Shown: one piece after another, positions 36,528-46,325 of the stretch
Position numbering within the stretch: the first letter of the stretch is position 1
Layout: each line of letters starts with the position of its first letter
Assembly: GCF_011308835.1 (NCBI RefSeq)
Contig: NZ_JAAOHY010000004.1
Span: forward strand, 1 to 64,000
From: Paracoccus xiamenensis
GTDB taxonomy: Bacteria > Pseudomonadota > Alphaproteobacteria > Rhodobacterales > Rhodobacteraceae
DNA length: 64,000 bases
Reading direction: 5' to 3'
Notes under the pieces: model-generated
The model's database searches: none
What the model was told of the DNA's origin: nothing
The model's input: only the letters and a program-made list of their open reading frames with translations
Made by a program: the position numbers and the translations under genes

Positions 36528-37886
36528 ATGAATTGGGGTGCGTGGATGGATTGGCTGACTGGTACGGCATGTGAACAGGGGCGGGGGATCATGGCGGGGC
36601 TGGTCTCGCCCGTGGACCTGACCGAAGCCTATCTGGAGGCCGCGCTGCGTCATCCTGACCGAGAGCTGATCTATGCCCGCCTGACCCCCGCCCGCGCCCG
36701 GGCCGAGGCGATTGCCGCCCATGACCGCGCCCGTGCGGGGCGGCGTCGGGGGCTGCTGGACGGGGTGGCGATCAGCTGGAAGGACAATATTGACAGCGCT
36801 GGTACCGCGACCGAGGCCGGATCGGCCCTGCTGGCCGGGCGTACGCCAAGCCGCGATGCGGCGCTGCTGGAAAACGCCACCCTGGCCGGGCTGGCCTGCC
36901 TTGGCAAAACCCACATGACGGAACTCGCCTTCAGCGGGCTGGGCGTGAACCCGGTGACCGCCACGCCGCCCAACGCGCTGGATCCGGCGCTGGCGCCCGG
37001 CGGCTCCAGCTCTGGTTCTGCGGTGTCGGTGGCGTTGGGGCTGGCGGCGGCGACGGTCGGGTCGGACACCGGCGGCTCCATCCGCTTGCCGGCGGCGTGG
37101 AACGGGCTGGTTGGTTTCAAACCCACGCCCGGCGCTGTGCCTGCGCGCGGGGTGGTGCCGCTTTGCGCGCGTTTTGACGTGACCGGCCCGCTGGGTCGCA
37201 GCGTGGAAGACTGCGCCGAGCTGTTCGCCGCCATCACCGCCACCCGCGCCCCCGATCTGACCGATGCCGAGACCGTGCCGGGCGGGCTGCGCCTGTTGGT
37301 GCTGGACGGCGTCCCCTTTGACGAGGCGCGCGAGGCCCCCATTGCCGCCTTTGAGGAAGCCGTGGACAGGCTGGGCCGTGCTGGCGCCCGCATCGCCCGG
37401 GCCGCCCCGCCTTGCGTGGCCGAAGCCATGGCGCTGTCGCCAACCCTTTTCGCGCCCGAGGCTTACGGCACCTGGAAGGACCATATCGAGGCCGACCCCG
37501 AGGCGATGTATCCGCCCATCCTCGCCCGGTTCCGCGCCGGTGGCAGCGTTTCCGCCGCCGATTACGTTGCCGCCTGGATCACGCTTGACCGTCTGCGCCG
37601 GGTCTGGGCCGACAGCGTCGCGGGCTTTGACGCGGTGATCCTGCCCACCGCGCCGATCCTGCCGCCGGACCGCGAAAGGTTGCTGTCCGACGCTGATTTC
37701 TTCGCCGCCGAGAACCTGATGGCCTTGCGCAACACCCGGATCGGCAATGTTCTGGGCTTGCCGGCGGTGACGCTGCCCACTGGCCGGCCGGCCTGCGGGA
37801 TCTCGGTCATGGGGGCGGCGGGGGGTGATCTGCGCCTTCTGCGTGTCGCCCGTGCCATGGAAGCGGTGTTTTCCGCCTCAAGCTGA
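36528..37886 (+). CDS. Amidase-signature-family amidase
   Basis: A 452-aa hydrolase with the full Ser-cisSer-Lys triad: the Lys in GVAISWKDNID, the cis-Ser in GGSSSGSAVSV, and the nucleophile in GSDTGGSIRLPAAW. The C-terminal part (FDAVILPTAPILPP...NVLGLPAVTLPTG) is also typical. It could be an indoleacetamide-, aryl- or aliphatic-amide hydrolase. Without GatB or GatC next to it, a tRNA amidotransferase role is unlikely. Confidence 0.9.
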   Translation: MNWGAWMDWLTGTACEQGRGIMAGLVSPVDLTEAYLEAALRHPDRELIYARLTPARARAEAIAAHDRARAGRRRGLLDGVAISWKDNIDSAGTATEAGSALLAGRTPSRDAALLENATLAGLACLGKTHMTELAFSGLGVNPVTATPPNALDPALAPGGSSSGSAVSVALGLAAATVGSDTGGSIRLPAAWNGLVGFKPTPGAVPARGVVPLCARFDVTGPLGRSVEDCAELFAAITATRAPDLTDAETVPGGLRLLVLDGVPFDEAREAPIAAFEEAVDRLGRAGARIARAAPPCVAEAMALSPTLFAPEAYGTWKDHIEADPEAMYPPILARFRAGGSVSAADYVAAWITLDRLRRVWADSVAGFDAVILPTAPILPPDRERLLSDADFFAAENLMALRNTRIGNVLGLPAVTLPTGRPACGISVMGAAGGDLRLLRVARAMEAVFSASS

Positions 37887-37959
37887 CTGGACGCAACGGC
37901 CTGCATTCTGTAACCTTCTCTCAGTAACGGGGCGACACGACCCCGACTGAGAGGCAGTC

Positions 37960-39132
37960 ATGGCAATACCCGAGCGGTTTTCGAACCTGCCGGAATACGC
38001 ATTCCCGCGCCTGCGCGCGCTGCTGTCGGGTATCGAACCCGGCGGCGATCCCATGGTGATGACCATTGGCGAGCCGCGCCACGCGATCCCGGATTTCGTC
38101 GCCCCGATCATGGCGGCCAGTATCGCGGATTTCGGCAAATACCCCTCGAACGAGGGCACGCCAGCTCTGCTCGGTGCCATTTCCGGCTGGATCGGCCGCC
38201 GTCACGGCCTTGACGTCGCGCCCGACCGCATCACCAGTCTGAACGGCACGCGAGAGGGGCTGTTCAACGCCGCCCTTGCCCTATGCCCGGAACAGAAGAA
38301 CGGGCAGCGCCCGGCGATCCTGATCCCGAACCCGTTCTATCAGGTCTATGCCGTGGCCGCCGCCGCCGTCGGTGCCGAACCGGTCTTTGTTCCGGCGACG
38401 GCCGAAACCGGGCACCTGCCGGACTATGCCGGGCTTGATGCCGCGGTGCTGGACCGCACGGCGATTGCCTATATCTGCTCGCCCGCGAACCCGCAGGGCT
38501 CGATCGCGGACGAGGATTATCTGGAAAGCCTGATCGCGCTGGCGGATCGGCATGATTTCCTGATCTTCTCGGACGAGTGCTATTCCGAGATCTACCGCGA
38601 TGCCCCCCCGCCTGGCGCGCTGGCGGTGGCGGCGCGCATGGGACTGGCCGACCGGGTGGTGATGTTCAACTCGCTTTCGAAGCGGTCAAACCTGCCCGGT
38701 CTGCGGTCAGGCTTTGCCGCAGGCAGCAAGGATGCCATCGCGCAATTGCGCCGGCTGCGCAGCTATTCCGGCGCGCCGATGTCGCTGCCTGCGCAGGCGG
38801 TCAGTGCGGCCGTCTGGGCCGAAGAGGACCACGTCACCGAAAACCGCGCGCTGTATCACCGCAAATACGCCATTGCCGACCGGGTGCTGGGCAATGTGCC
38901 GGGCTATCACGGGCCTGCGGGCGGGTTCTTCCTGTGGCTGCCGGTCGAGGATGGCGAAGACGCCGCGAAGGCGCTGTGGCGCGAGGCAGGCATTCAGGTC
39001 CTGCCCGGCGCCTATCTGTCGCGCGAGGTCGATGGGACCAATCCGGGCCGGGGCTATATCCGCGTGGCGCTTGTCGCTGGCGAAGACGAAACCGAGCAGG
39101 CGCTGAACCGCCTGCGGCAGACGATCTACTAG
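37960..39132 (+). CDS. Class I/II PLP aminotransferase, DapC-like
   Basis: A 390-aa fold-type I aminotransferase. The PLP lysine is in VMFNSLSKRSNLPGLRSGF, the substrate- and cofactor-binding blocks are PNPFYQVYAVAA and ICSPANPQGSI, and a C-terminal Arg lies in NPGRGYIRVALV. Sequence character is closest to N-succinyl-diaminopimelate aminotransferases, which would place it in lysine and cell-wall precursor synthesis, but related family members use other amino acids. It is 12 bases from ftsK and probably cotranscribed with it. Confidence 0.85.
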   Translation: MAIPERFSNLPEYAFPRLRALLSGIEPGGDPMVMTIGEPRHAIPDFVAPIMAASIADFGKYPSNEGTPALLGAISGWIGRRHGLDVAPDRITSLNGTREGLFNAALALCPEQKNGQRPAILIPNPFYQVYAVAAAAVGAEPVFVPATAETGHLPDYAGLDAAVLDRTAIAYICSPANPQGSIADEDYLESLIALADRHDFLIFSDECYSEIYRDAPPPGALAVAARMGLADRVVMFNSLSKRSNLPGLRSGFAAGSKDAIAQLRRLRSYSGAPMSLPAQAVSAAVWAEEDHVTENRALYHRKYAIADRVLGNVPGYHGPAGGFFLWLPVEDGEDAAKALWREAGIQVLPGAYLSREVDGTNPGRGYIRVALVAGEDETEQALNRLRQTIY

Positions 39133-39144
39133 GGGGGCAGGCGC

Positions 39145-41763
39145 ATGGCCAGCTGGCAGGCAAAACAACGCGATCCGCTGTTTGACCAGAATACCCAGGC
39201 GGCGCTGGAACGGCGCGGCAAGGAACTGATCGGCGCCGGCCTTGTATTGCTGGCGGTTGTGCTGGCGCTGATCCTTTACAGCTGGTCGCCCGAGGATCCC
39301 AGCTTCCTTGCCGCCACCGATCAGCCGCCGGTGAACCTGTTGGGCCGGTTCGGCGCCTATCTTGCTGCGCCGCTGATGATGATCGCCGGTTACGGCGCAT
39401 GGGGCCTGGCGCTTGGCGCGTTCGTGTGGGGCTTGCGTCTGATGCTGCACAAGGGCGAGGACCGGGTCATGCGGGCGGTCTTCTTGCCCATCGCGGTGGC
39501 GCTGGGATCGGTCTATTGCGCCTCAATGGTGCCGCCGCCGGGCTGGCAGGAAAGCTTTGGCCTTGGCGGGCATTTCGGCGACATGATGATGGGCGGGCTG
39601 ATGACGCTGCTGCCTTTCGGGCCGGCTGCCTCGCTGAAGATCGGGGCGTTGCTGATGGCGGCGGGGGCGATTGCCCTCTATGGTTTCGTGCTGGGCTTTG
39701 ACTGGTCCGAGGCGCGCCGTCTGGGCCGCTGGCTGACCACCGGGCTTGTCACTGCATATGATCTGTTGCTGCGTGTGCTGGGCCGCAGTGCGGTGGGTGC
39801 GGTGGGTGCCGCGCAGGGTCTGAAGGCCCGCGCCGCCGAGCGCCGGGCCAATCGCGACGAGGCCACCGATCCGCGCGGCGAGGAGCCCTCGGCCCCGCGT
39901 CGCCTGTTCCGCCGCCGCCAGACCGAGGAGTGGGACGAGGATCCCGAACTGTTCGAACCCGAGGCCCATGACGCCACCGCCCCGTCGCCCGATGAGGTTT
40001 CGGCCCGCATCACCGACGCGATCAGCAAGCGGGGCAGCAGCCTTCTCAGCTCGGTCACGCAGCGGCTGAACGCCAATCATCAGGAGTTTGAGCTTTCCTC
40101 GGATGACGAGGATGACCTGATCGAGCCCGCCGACCCGCATCCCTTCGGTGCCGACACCGCCCGCGTGGTGACGCCCCTGAAAAAGCCCGTGGCACCGTCG
40201 CGTCAGGCGCAGGCCGAGGCGCAGCCCTCGCTGCGCTTCGACGAGAACGCCAGCAGCTACGAATGCCCGCCGCTGTCGCTGCTGACCGCCGCGTCAACCA
40301 TCGAACGCCACACGCTTTCGGATGAAGCTTTGGCGGAAAATGCCCGCATGCTGGAAGCCGTGCTGGACGATTACGGCGTCAAGGGTCAGATCGTTGCCGT
40401 CCATCCCGGCCCGGTGGTCACGCTGTATGAACTGGAACCCGCGCCCGGGCTGAAGGCCAGCCGCGTGATCGGCCTGTCGGACGACATCGCGCGGTCGATG
40501 TCGGCCCTGTCGGCGCGTGTGTCGACGGTGCCCGGCCGCACCGTGATCGGGATCGAACTGCCGAATGCGCGCCGCGAAAAGGTGCTGCTGCGGGAAATCC
40601 TGTCGGCGAAATCTTACGGCGATGCGTCCTATCCGCTGCCCTTGGCGCTGGGGAAAGACATTGGCGGCGCCCCGATCGTGTCGAATCTGGCGAAGATGCC
40701 CCACCTGCTGATCGCGGGGACCACCGGCTCGGGTAAGTCGGTCGCCATCAACACCATGATCCTGTCGCTGCTGTACAAGCTGACGCCTGATGAATGCCGG
40801 CTGATCATGATCGACCCGAAGATGCTGGAACTGTCGGTCTATGACGGCATCCCGCATCTGCTGTCCCCGGTTGTGACCGACCCCAAGAAGGCCGTCGTGG
40901 CCCTGAAATGGGTCGTCGCCGAGATGGAGGAACGCTACCGCAAGATGTCCAAGATGGGCGTCCGCAACATCGAGGGCTATAACGGCCGGGTTCGCGAAGC
41001 GCTTGCCCGCGACGAGATGTTCAAGCGCACCGTTCAGACCGGCTTTGACGAAGACACCGGCGAACCCGTTTTCGAGACCGAGGAATTCCAGCCCGAGACC
41101 TTCCCCTATATCGTCGTCATCGTCGACGAGATGGCCGACCTGATGATGGTCGCGGGCAAGGAAATCGAAGCCTGCATCCAGCGCCTGGCCCAGATGGCAC
41201 GGGCATCCGGCATCCACCTGATCATGGCGACGCAGCGGCCTTCGGTCGATGTCATCACCGGCACGATCAAGGCCAACTTCCCGACCCGGATCAGCTTCCA
41301 GGTCACCTCGAAGATCGACAGCCGCACCATCCTTGGCGAACAGGGGGCCGAACAATTGCTGGGTCAGGGCGACATGCTGTATATGGCCGGCGGCTCGCGC
41401 ATCACCCGCGTTCACGGGCCTTTCGTCAGCGACGAAGAGGTCGAGGAAGTCGTCAATCACCTGAAATCCTTTGGCCCGCCAAGCTATAAGTCTGGTGTGG
41501 TCGATGGGCCGGAAGATGACGTGGCATCGGACATCAACGCGGTGCTGGGTCTGGGCAATGCGGCGGATGGCGATGATGCGCTGTACGATCAGGCAGTGAT
41601 GATCGTCGCCAAGGACCGCAAATGCTCGACCAGCTATATCCAGCGCAAACTGGCCATCGGCTATAACAAGGCGGCCCGCATCGTCGAGATGATGGAAGAA
41701 CAGGGCGTGGTCAGCAGCGCCAACCATGTCGGCAAGCGCGAGGTGCTGGTGCCCGAGATCTGA
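39145..41763 (+). CDS. ftsK: DNA translocase FtsK
   Basis: An 872-aa septal DNA pump. Four N-terminal membrane segments occupy roughly residues 30-185. An acidic linker follows, then the motor with Walker A GTTGSGKS (residues 525-532) and Walker [14 protein letters not shown]. The C-terminal gamma winged helix ([33 protein letters not shown]) reads the KOPS orientation sequences and activates XerCD. The linker is short, as in other alphaproteobacteria. It follows the aminotransferase gene in what looks like an operon. Confidence 0.97.
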   Translation: MASWQAKQRDPLFDQNTQAALERRGKELIGAGLVLLAVVLALILYSWSPEDPSFLAATDQPPVNLLGRFGAYLAAPLMMIAGYGAWGLALGAFVWGLRLMLHKGEDRVMRAVFLPIAVALGSVYCASMVPPPGWQESFGLGGHFGDMMMGGLMTLLPFGPAASLKIGALLMAAGAIALYGFVLGFDWSEARRLGRWLTTGLVTAYDLLLRVLGRSAVGAVGAAQGLKARAAERRANRDEATDPRGEEPSAPRRLFRRRQTEEWDEDPELFEPEAHDATAPSPDEVSARITDAISKRGSSLLSSVTQRLNANHQEFELSSDDEDDLIEPADPHPFGADTARVVTPLKKPVAPSRQAQAEAQPSLRFDENASSYECPPLSLLTAASTIERHTLSDEALAENARMLEAVLDDYGVKGQIVAVHPGPVVTLYELEPAPGLKASRVIGLSDDIARSMSALSARVSTVPGRTVIGIELPNARREKVLLREILSAKSYGDASYPLPLALGKDIGGAPIVSNLAKMPHLLIAGTTGSGKSVAINTMILSLLYKLTPDECRLIMIDPKMLELSVYDGIPHLLSPVVTDPKKAVVALKWVVAEMEERYRKMSKMGVRNIEGYNGRVREALARDEMFKRTVQTGFDEDTGEPVFETEEFQPETFPYIVVIVDEMADLMMVAGKEIEACIQRLAQMARASGIHLIMATQRPSVDVITGTIKANFPTRISFQVTSKIDSRTILGEQGAEQLLGQGDMLYMAGGSRITRVHGPFVSDEEVEEVVNHLKSFGPPSYKSGVVDGPEDDVASDINAVLGLGNAADGDDALYDQAVMIVAKDRKCSTSYIQRKLAIGYNKAARIVEMMEEQGVVSSANHVGKREVLVPEI

Positions 41764-41770
41764 TCCGGGC

Positions 41771-42070
41771 ATGGCCATCGAATATAGCCTCTACTATCGC
41801 GGCACGCCCCAAGACCTGCGCGCCGCGATTGACCGGATGCTGCCGACCGATTGCTTCACCCATGTCTCTGTCGGACCGACCACCGCGCTGGCGCGGGAAA
41901 TCCTGTTCGAGGAGGGGTTTTCAGGCGATTACGCCGCGATGGCCTGGTTGCGGCTGGACAAGGCGCGCCGATCACAGGCCATCGCGGCGTTGCGCCGTTT
42001 CAGGGACGGGATCGGTCGCGATAATATCCTGATCCTGTTCCAGAACGAATGCGAACTGCCGCCGGCCTGA
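41771..42070 (+). CDS. Hypothetical 99-aa protein
   Basis: Starts at ATG 41771 (MAIEYSLYYRG), seven bases after the ftsK stop. An amphipathic small soluble protein (FTHVSVGPTTALAREILFEEG...IAALRRFRDGIGRDNILILFQNECELPP) with no family I recognise. Its tight spacing to ftsK and coherent codon use suggest a real gene in the same transcript. Confidence 0.6.
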   Translation: MAIEYSLYYRGTPQDLRAAIDRMLPTDCFTHVSVGPTTALAREILFEEGFSGDYAAMAWLRLDKARRSQAIAALRRFRDGIGRDNILILFQNECELPPA

Positions 42071-42175
42071 CTGGCGATGAAATCGGCACTTGCCCGCTGT
42101 GGCGGTGCGCCAGTTCTGGAATCACCCGGCTGTTTGGCTTAGCGTCTCCGCCTGACCCATTCCGCAACAGGCACC

Positions 42176-42889
42176 ATGTCGATCTATAATCTGCACTTCC
42201 TGAACGCACGCAATGCCCTGACCGGCGTGATGCCCGAATCCCGCGCCGCCGCACGCGAGGCGGTCGCCGCCGCGTCGGAACATATCGACCTGCCGCCCTT
42301 CGATCTGATCATCCGTGCCGGCGACGAGGTGATGACCGGCTGGGGCGTCGGCGGCTATGCCCCCGCGCCGGGCCAGATCCAGATCACGCTGGACCCCACC
42401 CGCTTCGCGCCCGACCTGTTCATCCGCACCCTTGTCCACGAACTTCACCACCTGCTGCGCTGGGACGGTCCCGGCTATGGCAAGACCTTGGGCGAGGCAC
42501 TGGTCAGCGAAGGTCTGGCCGGCCATTTCGTTCTGCAGGTGCTGGGCGGCAAGCCGGACCCCTGGGACGCTGTCGCGCCCTCGGACGGTCTCGCGCGGCG
42601 AGCCATGAACGAATGGTCGCGGCTGGGCTATGACCATGCAGAATGGTTCTTCGGCAAGGGCCAGGTCCGCCGCTGGTCGGGTTACGGACTTGGACACCGG
42701 CTGATCGCCGAATATCTGTCGCAACACCCGCAGGAAGACGCCGCGACCCTTGCACTTGCCCCGGTCGACCGCTTCCGCGCCGCGATGCGCAAACTGACCA
42801 ACAGCGACGGCACCCCCGAGGAAACCCCGGAAGACCCCGCAACACCGGCCGACGCCAACGAACCCGAGGATATGAAAAAAGAGGACTGA
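42176..42889 (+). CDS. Putative zinc-dependent protease (DUF2268-like)
   Basis: A 237-aa protein with a HELHH motif at residues 88-92 inside LFIRTLVHELHHLLRW and a later E in GEALVSEGLAGHFVLQVLGG, the arrangement of gluzincin-like DUF2268 proteins. There is no signal peptide, so it probably acts in the cytoplasm; the target is unknown. The last 35 residues are an acidic, proline-rich tail. A bidirectional terminator overlaps its stop codon. Confidence 0.8.
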   Translation: MSIYNLHFLNARNALTGVMPESRAAAREAVAAASEHIDLPPFDLIIRAGDEVMTGWGVGGYAPAPGQIQITLDPTRFAPDLFIRTLVHELHHLLRWDGPGYGKTLGEALVSEGLAGHFVLQVLGGKPDPWDAVAPSDGLARRAMNEWSRLGYDHAEWFFGKGQVRRWSGYGLGHRLIAEYLSQHPQEDAATLALAPVDRFRAAMRKLTNSDGTPEETPEDPATPADANEPEDMKKED

Positions 42890-42906
42890 CCACGTCAGCC
42901 CTCTTT
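42878..42906. terminator. Bidirectional terminator between convergent genes
   Basis: AAAGAGGACTGAC (42878-42890) faces GTCAGCCCTCTTT (42894-42906) with a 3-base loop and one mismatch. It has an A-run on one side and a T-run on the other and overlaps the stop of the plus-strand gene; the minus-strand ASD-like gene ends 51 bases further on. Confidence 0.75.
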
Positions 42907-42956
42907 CATTCTGGTCCAAATATCCCGGGGGTCCGGGGGCTGGCCCCCGGCGGGCC

Positions 42957-43979
42957 TTAGCCCTTGCGCAATTCGTCGCGGCCCAGAATTTCGGCGATCT
43001 GCACGGCATTCAGCGCCGCGCCCTTGCGCAGGTTGTCAGACACGACCCACAGGTTCAGCCCGTTTTCGACCGTCGCATCCTGCCTGATACGCGATACGAA
43101 GGTCGCAAAATCGCCGACGCTTTCGACCGGCGTGACATAGCCGCCATCCTCGCGCTTGTCGATCACCAGCAAACCTGGCGATTCGCGCAGGATGTCGCGG
43201 GCCTCGTCCTCGTCCAGGAAATCCTCGAACTCGACATTGACCGCCTCGGCATCGCCGACGAAGACGGGCACCTGTACGCAGGTCGCAGAAATGCGGATCG
43301 CCGGGTCGAGGATCTTCTTCACCTCGGTCACCAGTTGCCATTCCGCGCTTGACGTCCCGTCCTCCATGAACGCGCCGATCTGGGGGATGACGTTGAAGGC
43401 AATCTGGCGGGGGAAGTGCTTGGGTTCGACCTCCTGACCGGGCACGTACATGCCCTTGGTCTGGTTCCACAACTCGTCCATCTGGGCGTTGCTCTCGCCC
43501 GAGACCGCCTGATAGGTCGATACCACCACGCGCCGGATCCGCGCCCGGTCATGCAGCGGCTTCAGCACCACGACCAGTTCGGCGGTGGCGCCGTCCGGGC
43601 TGGCGATGATCATTCTCTCGCGGTAATGCGCGATCGCTTCGGCGTTCACCTCGGGCACGATCAGCGGCACCGAAGGGTCCAGCCGGAACGCTTCCGACGC
43701 GTCGATGACCACGCAGCCCTGATGGGCCGCGGCAGGCGCGTGTTTGCGCGAGGTCTCGGCGTCGGTGGCGAACAGCGCCATGTCGAAACCCGAGAAATCA
43801 AAATTCTCGATATCACGGGTCTTCAAGGTGCGCTCGCCAAAGCTCACCTCGGTCCCCAGCGATTTGCGCCCGGCAAGTGCGACCACCTCGTCGACGGGGA
43901 ACTCGCGCTCGGCGAGGATATTCAGGATTTCGCGGCCCACATTGCTTGTGGCCCCGGCGACGGCGATTCTATAGCCCAT
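42957..43979 (-). CDS. Aspartate-semialdehyde dehydrogenase-like protein lacking catalytic residues
   Basis: A 340-aa protein aligning with ASD throughout: MGYRIAVAGATSNVGREILNILAE at the NADP site, PLIVPEVNAEAI, VVSTYQAVSG, QIAFNVIPQIG, EFEDFLDEDEARDIL, and NGLNLWVVSDNLRKGAALNAVQIAE. The catalytic residues are not those of a dehydrogenase. The NPNCST block with the essential Cys reads SPDGAT (residues 127-132, Gly130 for Cys). The usual TCVRVPVFVGH reads TCVQVPVFVGD (Gln236 for Arg, Asp243 for His). IDNSS is IDASE. The active-site Gln (157) remains. The frame is intact and keeps family length, so it seems maintained. It may be a pseudoenzyme comparable to USG-1 proteins, and a true asd should exist elsewhere. 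It is next to, but probably separate from, the liv genes. Confidence 0.85.
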   Translation of the reverse strand: MGYRIAVAGATSNVGREILNILAEREFPVDEVVALAGRKSLGTEVSFGERTLKTRDIENFDFSGFDMALFATDAETSRKHAPAAAHQGCVVIDASEAFRLDPSVPLIVPEVNAEAIAHYRERMIIASPDGATAELVVVLKPLHDRARIRRVVVSTYQAVSGESNAQMDELWNQTKGMYVPGQEVEPKHFPRQIAFNVIPQIGAFMEDGTSSAEWQLVTEVKKILDPAIRISATCVQVPVFVGDAEAVNVEFEDFLDEDEARDILRESPGLLVIDKREDGGYVTPVESVGDFATFVSRIRQDATVENGLNLWVVSDNLRKGAALNAVQIAEILGRDELRKG

Positions 43980-44049
43980 CAGGAGACTCCGTTGCTGAAT
44001 GGCCGATATAGGTCCGCCGGATGGGTTCCGAAAGTGCGAATGCGCGCGA

Positions 44050-44745
44050 TCACGCCCCCAGATAGCGCTGCCGTGCCTCATCGGCGTGGGCGAATTCCTT
44101 CGGCCCGCCCGCCCAGATCGCCGCCCCGCGCGAGACCAGCGTGATCCGGTCCGCCAGCGCCGCAGCAAAGCGGACATTCTGTTCGACCAGCAGGATCGCC
44201 AGCCCATCCGCCTTCAACGATGCCAGCGCGGACTGCAGCGCGGTGACCATCGGGGCGGCCAGCCCCTCGGTCGGTTCATCCAGCAGCAAAAGGCGCGGCG
44301 AGGTCATCAGTGCCCGCCCGATCGCCAGCATCTGCTGTTCGCCCCCTGACAACATCCCGGCCGGTGCCTCCAGCCGCGTTAACAGGTTCGGAAACAGCGC
44401 GCCAACCCGGCTGACGGTCCAGTCGCCGCGCCCGATGCGGCCGGCAAGCGCCAGATTTTCATGCACGGTCAGGCTGGCGAAGACCTCGCGCGCCTCGGGG
44501 ACAAGGGCGATGCCGGCGCGGGCGATGCGCGGCGTCGGCCAATGGGTGATATCCTGCCCGTCCCAGATGATGCGGCCCTGCGCGTCGGGCAAACACCCGA
44601 TGATCCGCGACAGAAGTGCCGATTTTCCAGCGCCGTTGCGGCCCAGCAGCGCGTGGATCTGCGCGGATTCGACCCGCAGGGACAGACCGTGCAGGGCCTG
44701 CACCTTGCCGTGAAAGGCGGTCAGGTCGTGGATCTCAAGTGTCAT
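44050..44745 (-). CDS. livF: Branched-chain-amino-acid-type ABC transporter ATPase LivF
   Basis: A 231-aa ATPase with Walker A GRNGAGKSAL, signature LSGGEQQMLAIGRALM and Walker B LLLLDEP followed by EGLAAP, typical of LivF. Last gene of a five-gene minus-strand operon livJ-livH-livM-livG-livF; its start overlaps livG by 11 bases. With LivG it powers import of a branched-chain amino acid, amide, urea-like or other small substrate. Confidence 0.92.
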   Translation of the reverse strand: MTLEIHDLTAFHGKVQALHGLSLRVESAQIHALLGRNGAGKSALLSRIIGCLPDAQGRIIWDGQDITHWPTPRIARAGIALVPEAREVFASLTVHENLALAGRIGRGDWTVSRVGALFPNLLTRLEAPAGMLSGGEQQMLAIGRALMTSPRLLLLDEPTEGLAAPMVTALQSALASLKADGLAILLVEQNVRFAAALADRITLVSRGAAIWAGGPKEFAHADEARQRYLGA

Positions 44746-45403
44746 AGATTGCCTTCAGGGCCGGGCGGGCGGCCTCGGGCGGGCCATCGAAGGTGATGCG
44801 TCCGCGATCCATGATGGCAATGCGGTCGGCAATGGCAAATGCCAGATCAAGGTCGTGTTCGATCACCACCAGCGTCAGGTCGCGGGGCAGGGCGGCGATC
44901 AGGGCGTGGATTTCCGCAGCCCCGCCGGGACCGATGCCCGATGCCGGTTCATCCAGCAGCAGCAGGCGCGGATTGCCCGCCAGCGCCAGCGCCAGATCCA
45001 GCCGCCGCGCGGTGCCGTAATCCACCTCGGCCACCGGCCGGTCCAGATCAACCAGCCCGGCTTGGGCGGCCAGATCTTCGATCCTGCGCCCCCCTGCAGC
45101 GCAGGCAAGGCCGAGGTTTTCGCGCAGGGTCATGCCGGTAAACAGGCTGGTCTGCTGAAAACCACGGCCGATGCCGGCACGGGCGCGGGTGGCGACGGTG
45201 TCGCCGGTGATCTCGCGGTAGTTCAGCCAGATATTGCCCTGCTCGGGCTGCACCTCGCCCGCGATCAGTCGCAGAAGCGAGGTCTTGCCGGCGCCGTTTG
45301 GCCCAAGGATGACCAACCTTTCACCGGTCGCAACCCGCAGGGACAGGTCGCAGATGACGTTGATGCCCCCAAAACCAAGGAACAGTCCGGACAGTTCAAG
45401 CAT
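44735..45403 (-). CDS. livG: Branched-chain-amino-acid-type ABC transporter ATPase LivG
   Basis: A 222-aa ATPase with Walker A GPNGAGKTSLLRLI and Walker B RLLLLDEPASGIGP. The signature loop reads EVDYGTARRLDLALALA, where LivG proteins usually have LSYGxQRRLEIA, a modest deviation at the first two positions. It is shorter than average LivG (about 250 aa). It overlaps livM at its start (8 bases) and livF at its end. Confidence 0.9.
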   Translation of the reverse strand: MLELSGLFLGFGGINVICDLSLRVATGERLVILGPNGAGKTSLLRLIAGEVQPEQGNIWLNYREITGDTVATRARAGIGRGFQQTSLFTGMTLRENLGLACAAGGRRIEDLAAQAGLVDLDRPVAEVDYGTARRLDLALALAGNPRLLLLDEPASGIGPGGAAEIHALIAALPRDLTLVVIEHDLDLAFAIADRIAIMDRGRITFDGPPEAARPALKAIYDT

Positions 45404-46325
45404 CGCGGCGCCTTTCCAGCAGGCCGGACAGGCCGCGGCCGCCGGCCAGCACGACGGCGATCAGCAAAAGGCCGACCGCCAGGTGCCAGTGATCGGTCCA
45501 GCCCGCCGCCCAATGTTTCAGCAGCAGGTACCCTGCCGCCCCGACCATGGCGCCGGTGACCGATCCGATGCCGCCCAATATCAGCACCACCAGCACTTCG
45601 CCCGAGGCGGTCCAGACCATCAGCTCGGGCGAAACGAATTGCATGTGCTGTGCCGCCAGCACGCCCGCCACCCCGGCCAGCATGGAAGAGATCGCAAAGC
45701 CCTGCGCACGGATTCGTTCCGGCGCGAATCCCAACGCGGCGGCGCGGGCGGGGTTGTCGTGGACGGCCTGAAACCTGTGGCCGAAGGGGCTGCGCAGTAC
45801 CGCCACGCACAGCAGCAGGCAGGCCAGAAGCATCAGCAGCGCATACAGCGCGAAGACCAGGGGATCGTTGCTGTCGACGAAGGGCAGTGCCGGCCGGGCG
45901 ATGCCGCCCAATCCGTTGTCGCCGCCAAGCGCGTCGGCGCGGAAGGTCAGCGCCCAGATCATCTGCCCGAAAGCCAGCGTCACCATCAGGAAGAACACCC
46001 CCGTCAACCGCGCCGAGATCGCCCCGATCACCCCGCCGGTCGCGGTTGAGGCGACGATCCCCACCAGCGCTGCGGGCCATGGCGGCAGCCCGGCCAGATT
46101 GGCAAGCGCATAGCCATAAGCCCCGACGCCCATGATCGCGCCATGCGCCAGCGAGACCATGCCGCCGAACCCCGCCACCAGATCCAGCGCCAGAACGAGG
46201 ATGGCGAGGATGGCGATCTCGGCCGTGATTTCGCGGGCGAGGTAATCACCATGAACGGACCAGGCCGCCAGTGCGATCAGCACCAGCGCCGCAGTGGCGG
46301 CGCGAATGGTTGTCAGCCGGAACAT
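45396..46325 (-). CDS. livM: ABC transporter permease LivM
   Basis: A 309-aa multi-span inner-membrane permease. EITAEIAILAILVLALDLVAGFGGMVSLAHGAIMGVGAYGYALA is the LivM hallmark, followed by MVTLAFGQMIWALTFRADALGGDNGLGGI, and GFAISSMLAGVAGVLAAQHMQFVSPE, where the ATPase contact loop is expected. The start at 46325 (MFRLTTIRA) overlaps the livH stop by one base; a longer open frame extends into livH but lacks family sequence. Confidence 0.92.
   Translation of the reverse strand: MFRLTTIRAATAALVLIALAAWSVHGDYLAREITAEIAILAILVLALDLVAGFGGMVSLAHGAIMGVGAYGYALANLAGLPPWPAALVGIVASTATGGVIGAISARLTGVFFLMVTLAFGQMIWALTFRADALGGDNGLGGIARPALPFVDSNDPLVFALYALLMLLACLLLCVAVLRSPFGHRFQAVHDNPARAAALGFAPERIRAQGFAISSMLAGVAGVLAAQHMQFVSPELMVWTASGEVLVVLILGGIGSVTGAMVGAAGYLLLKHWAAGWTDHWHLAVGLLLIAVVLAGGRGLSGLLERRRDA

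Noticed and set aside
44735..45403. LivG as inactive because of its altered signature loop
   Set aside because: Walker A, Walker B and the core YG-RR of the signature are present; such variation occurs in functional LivG-like ATPases.
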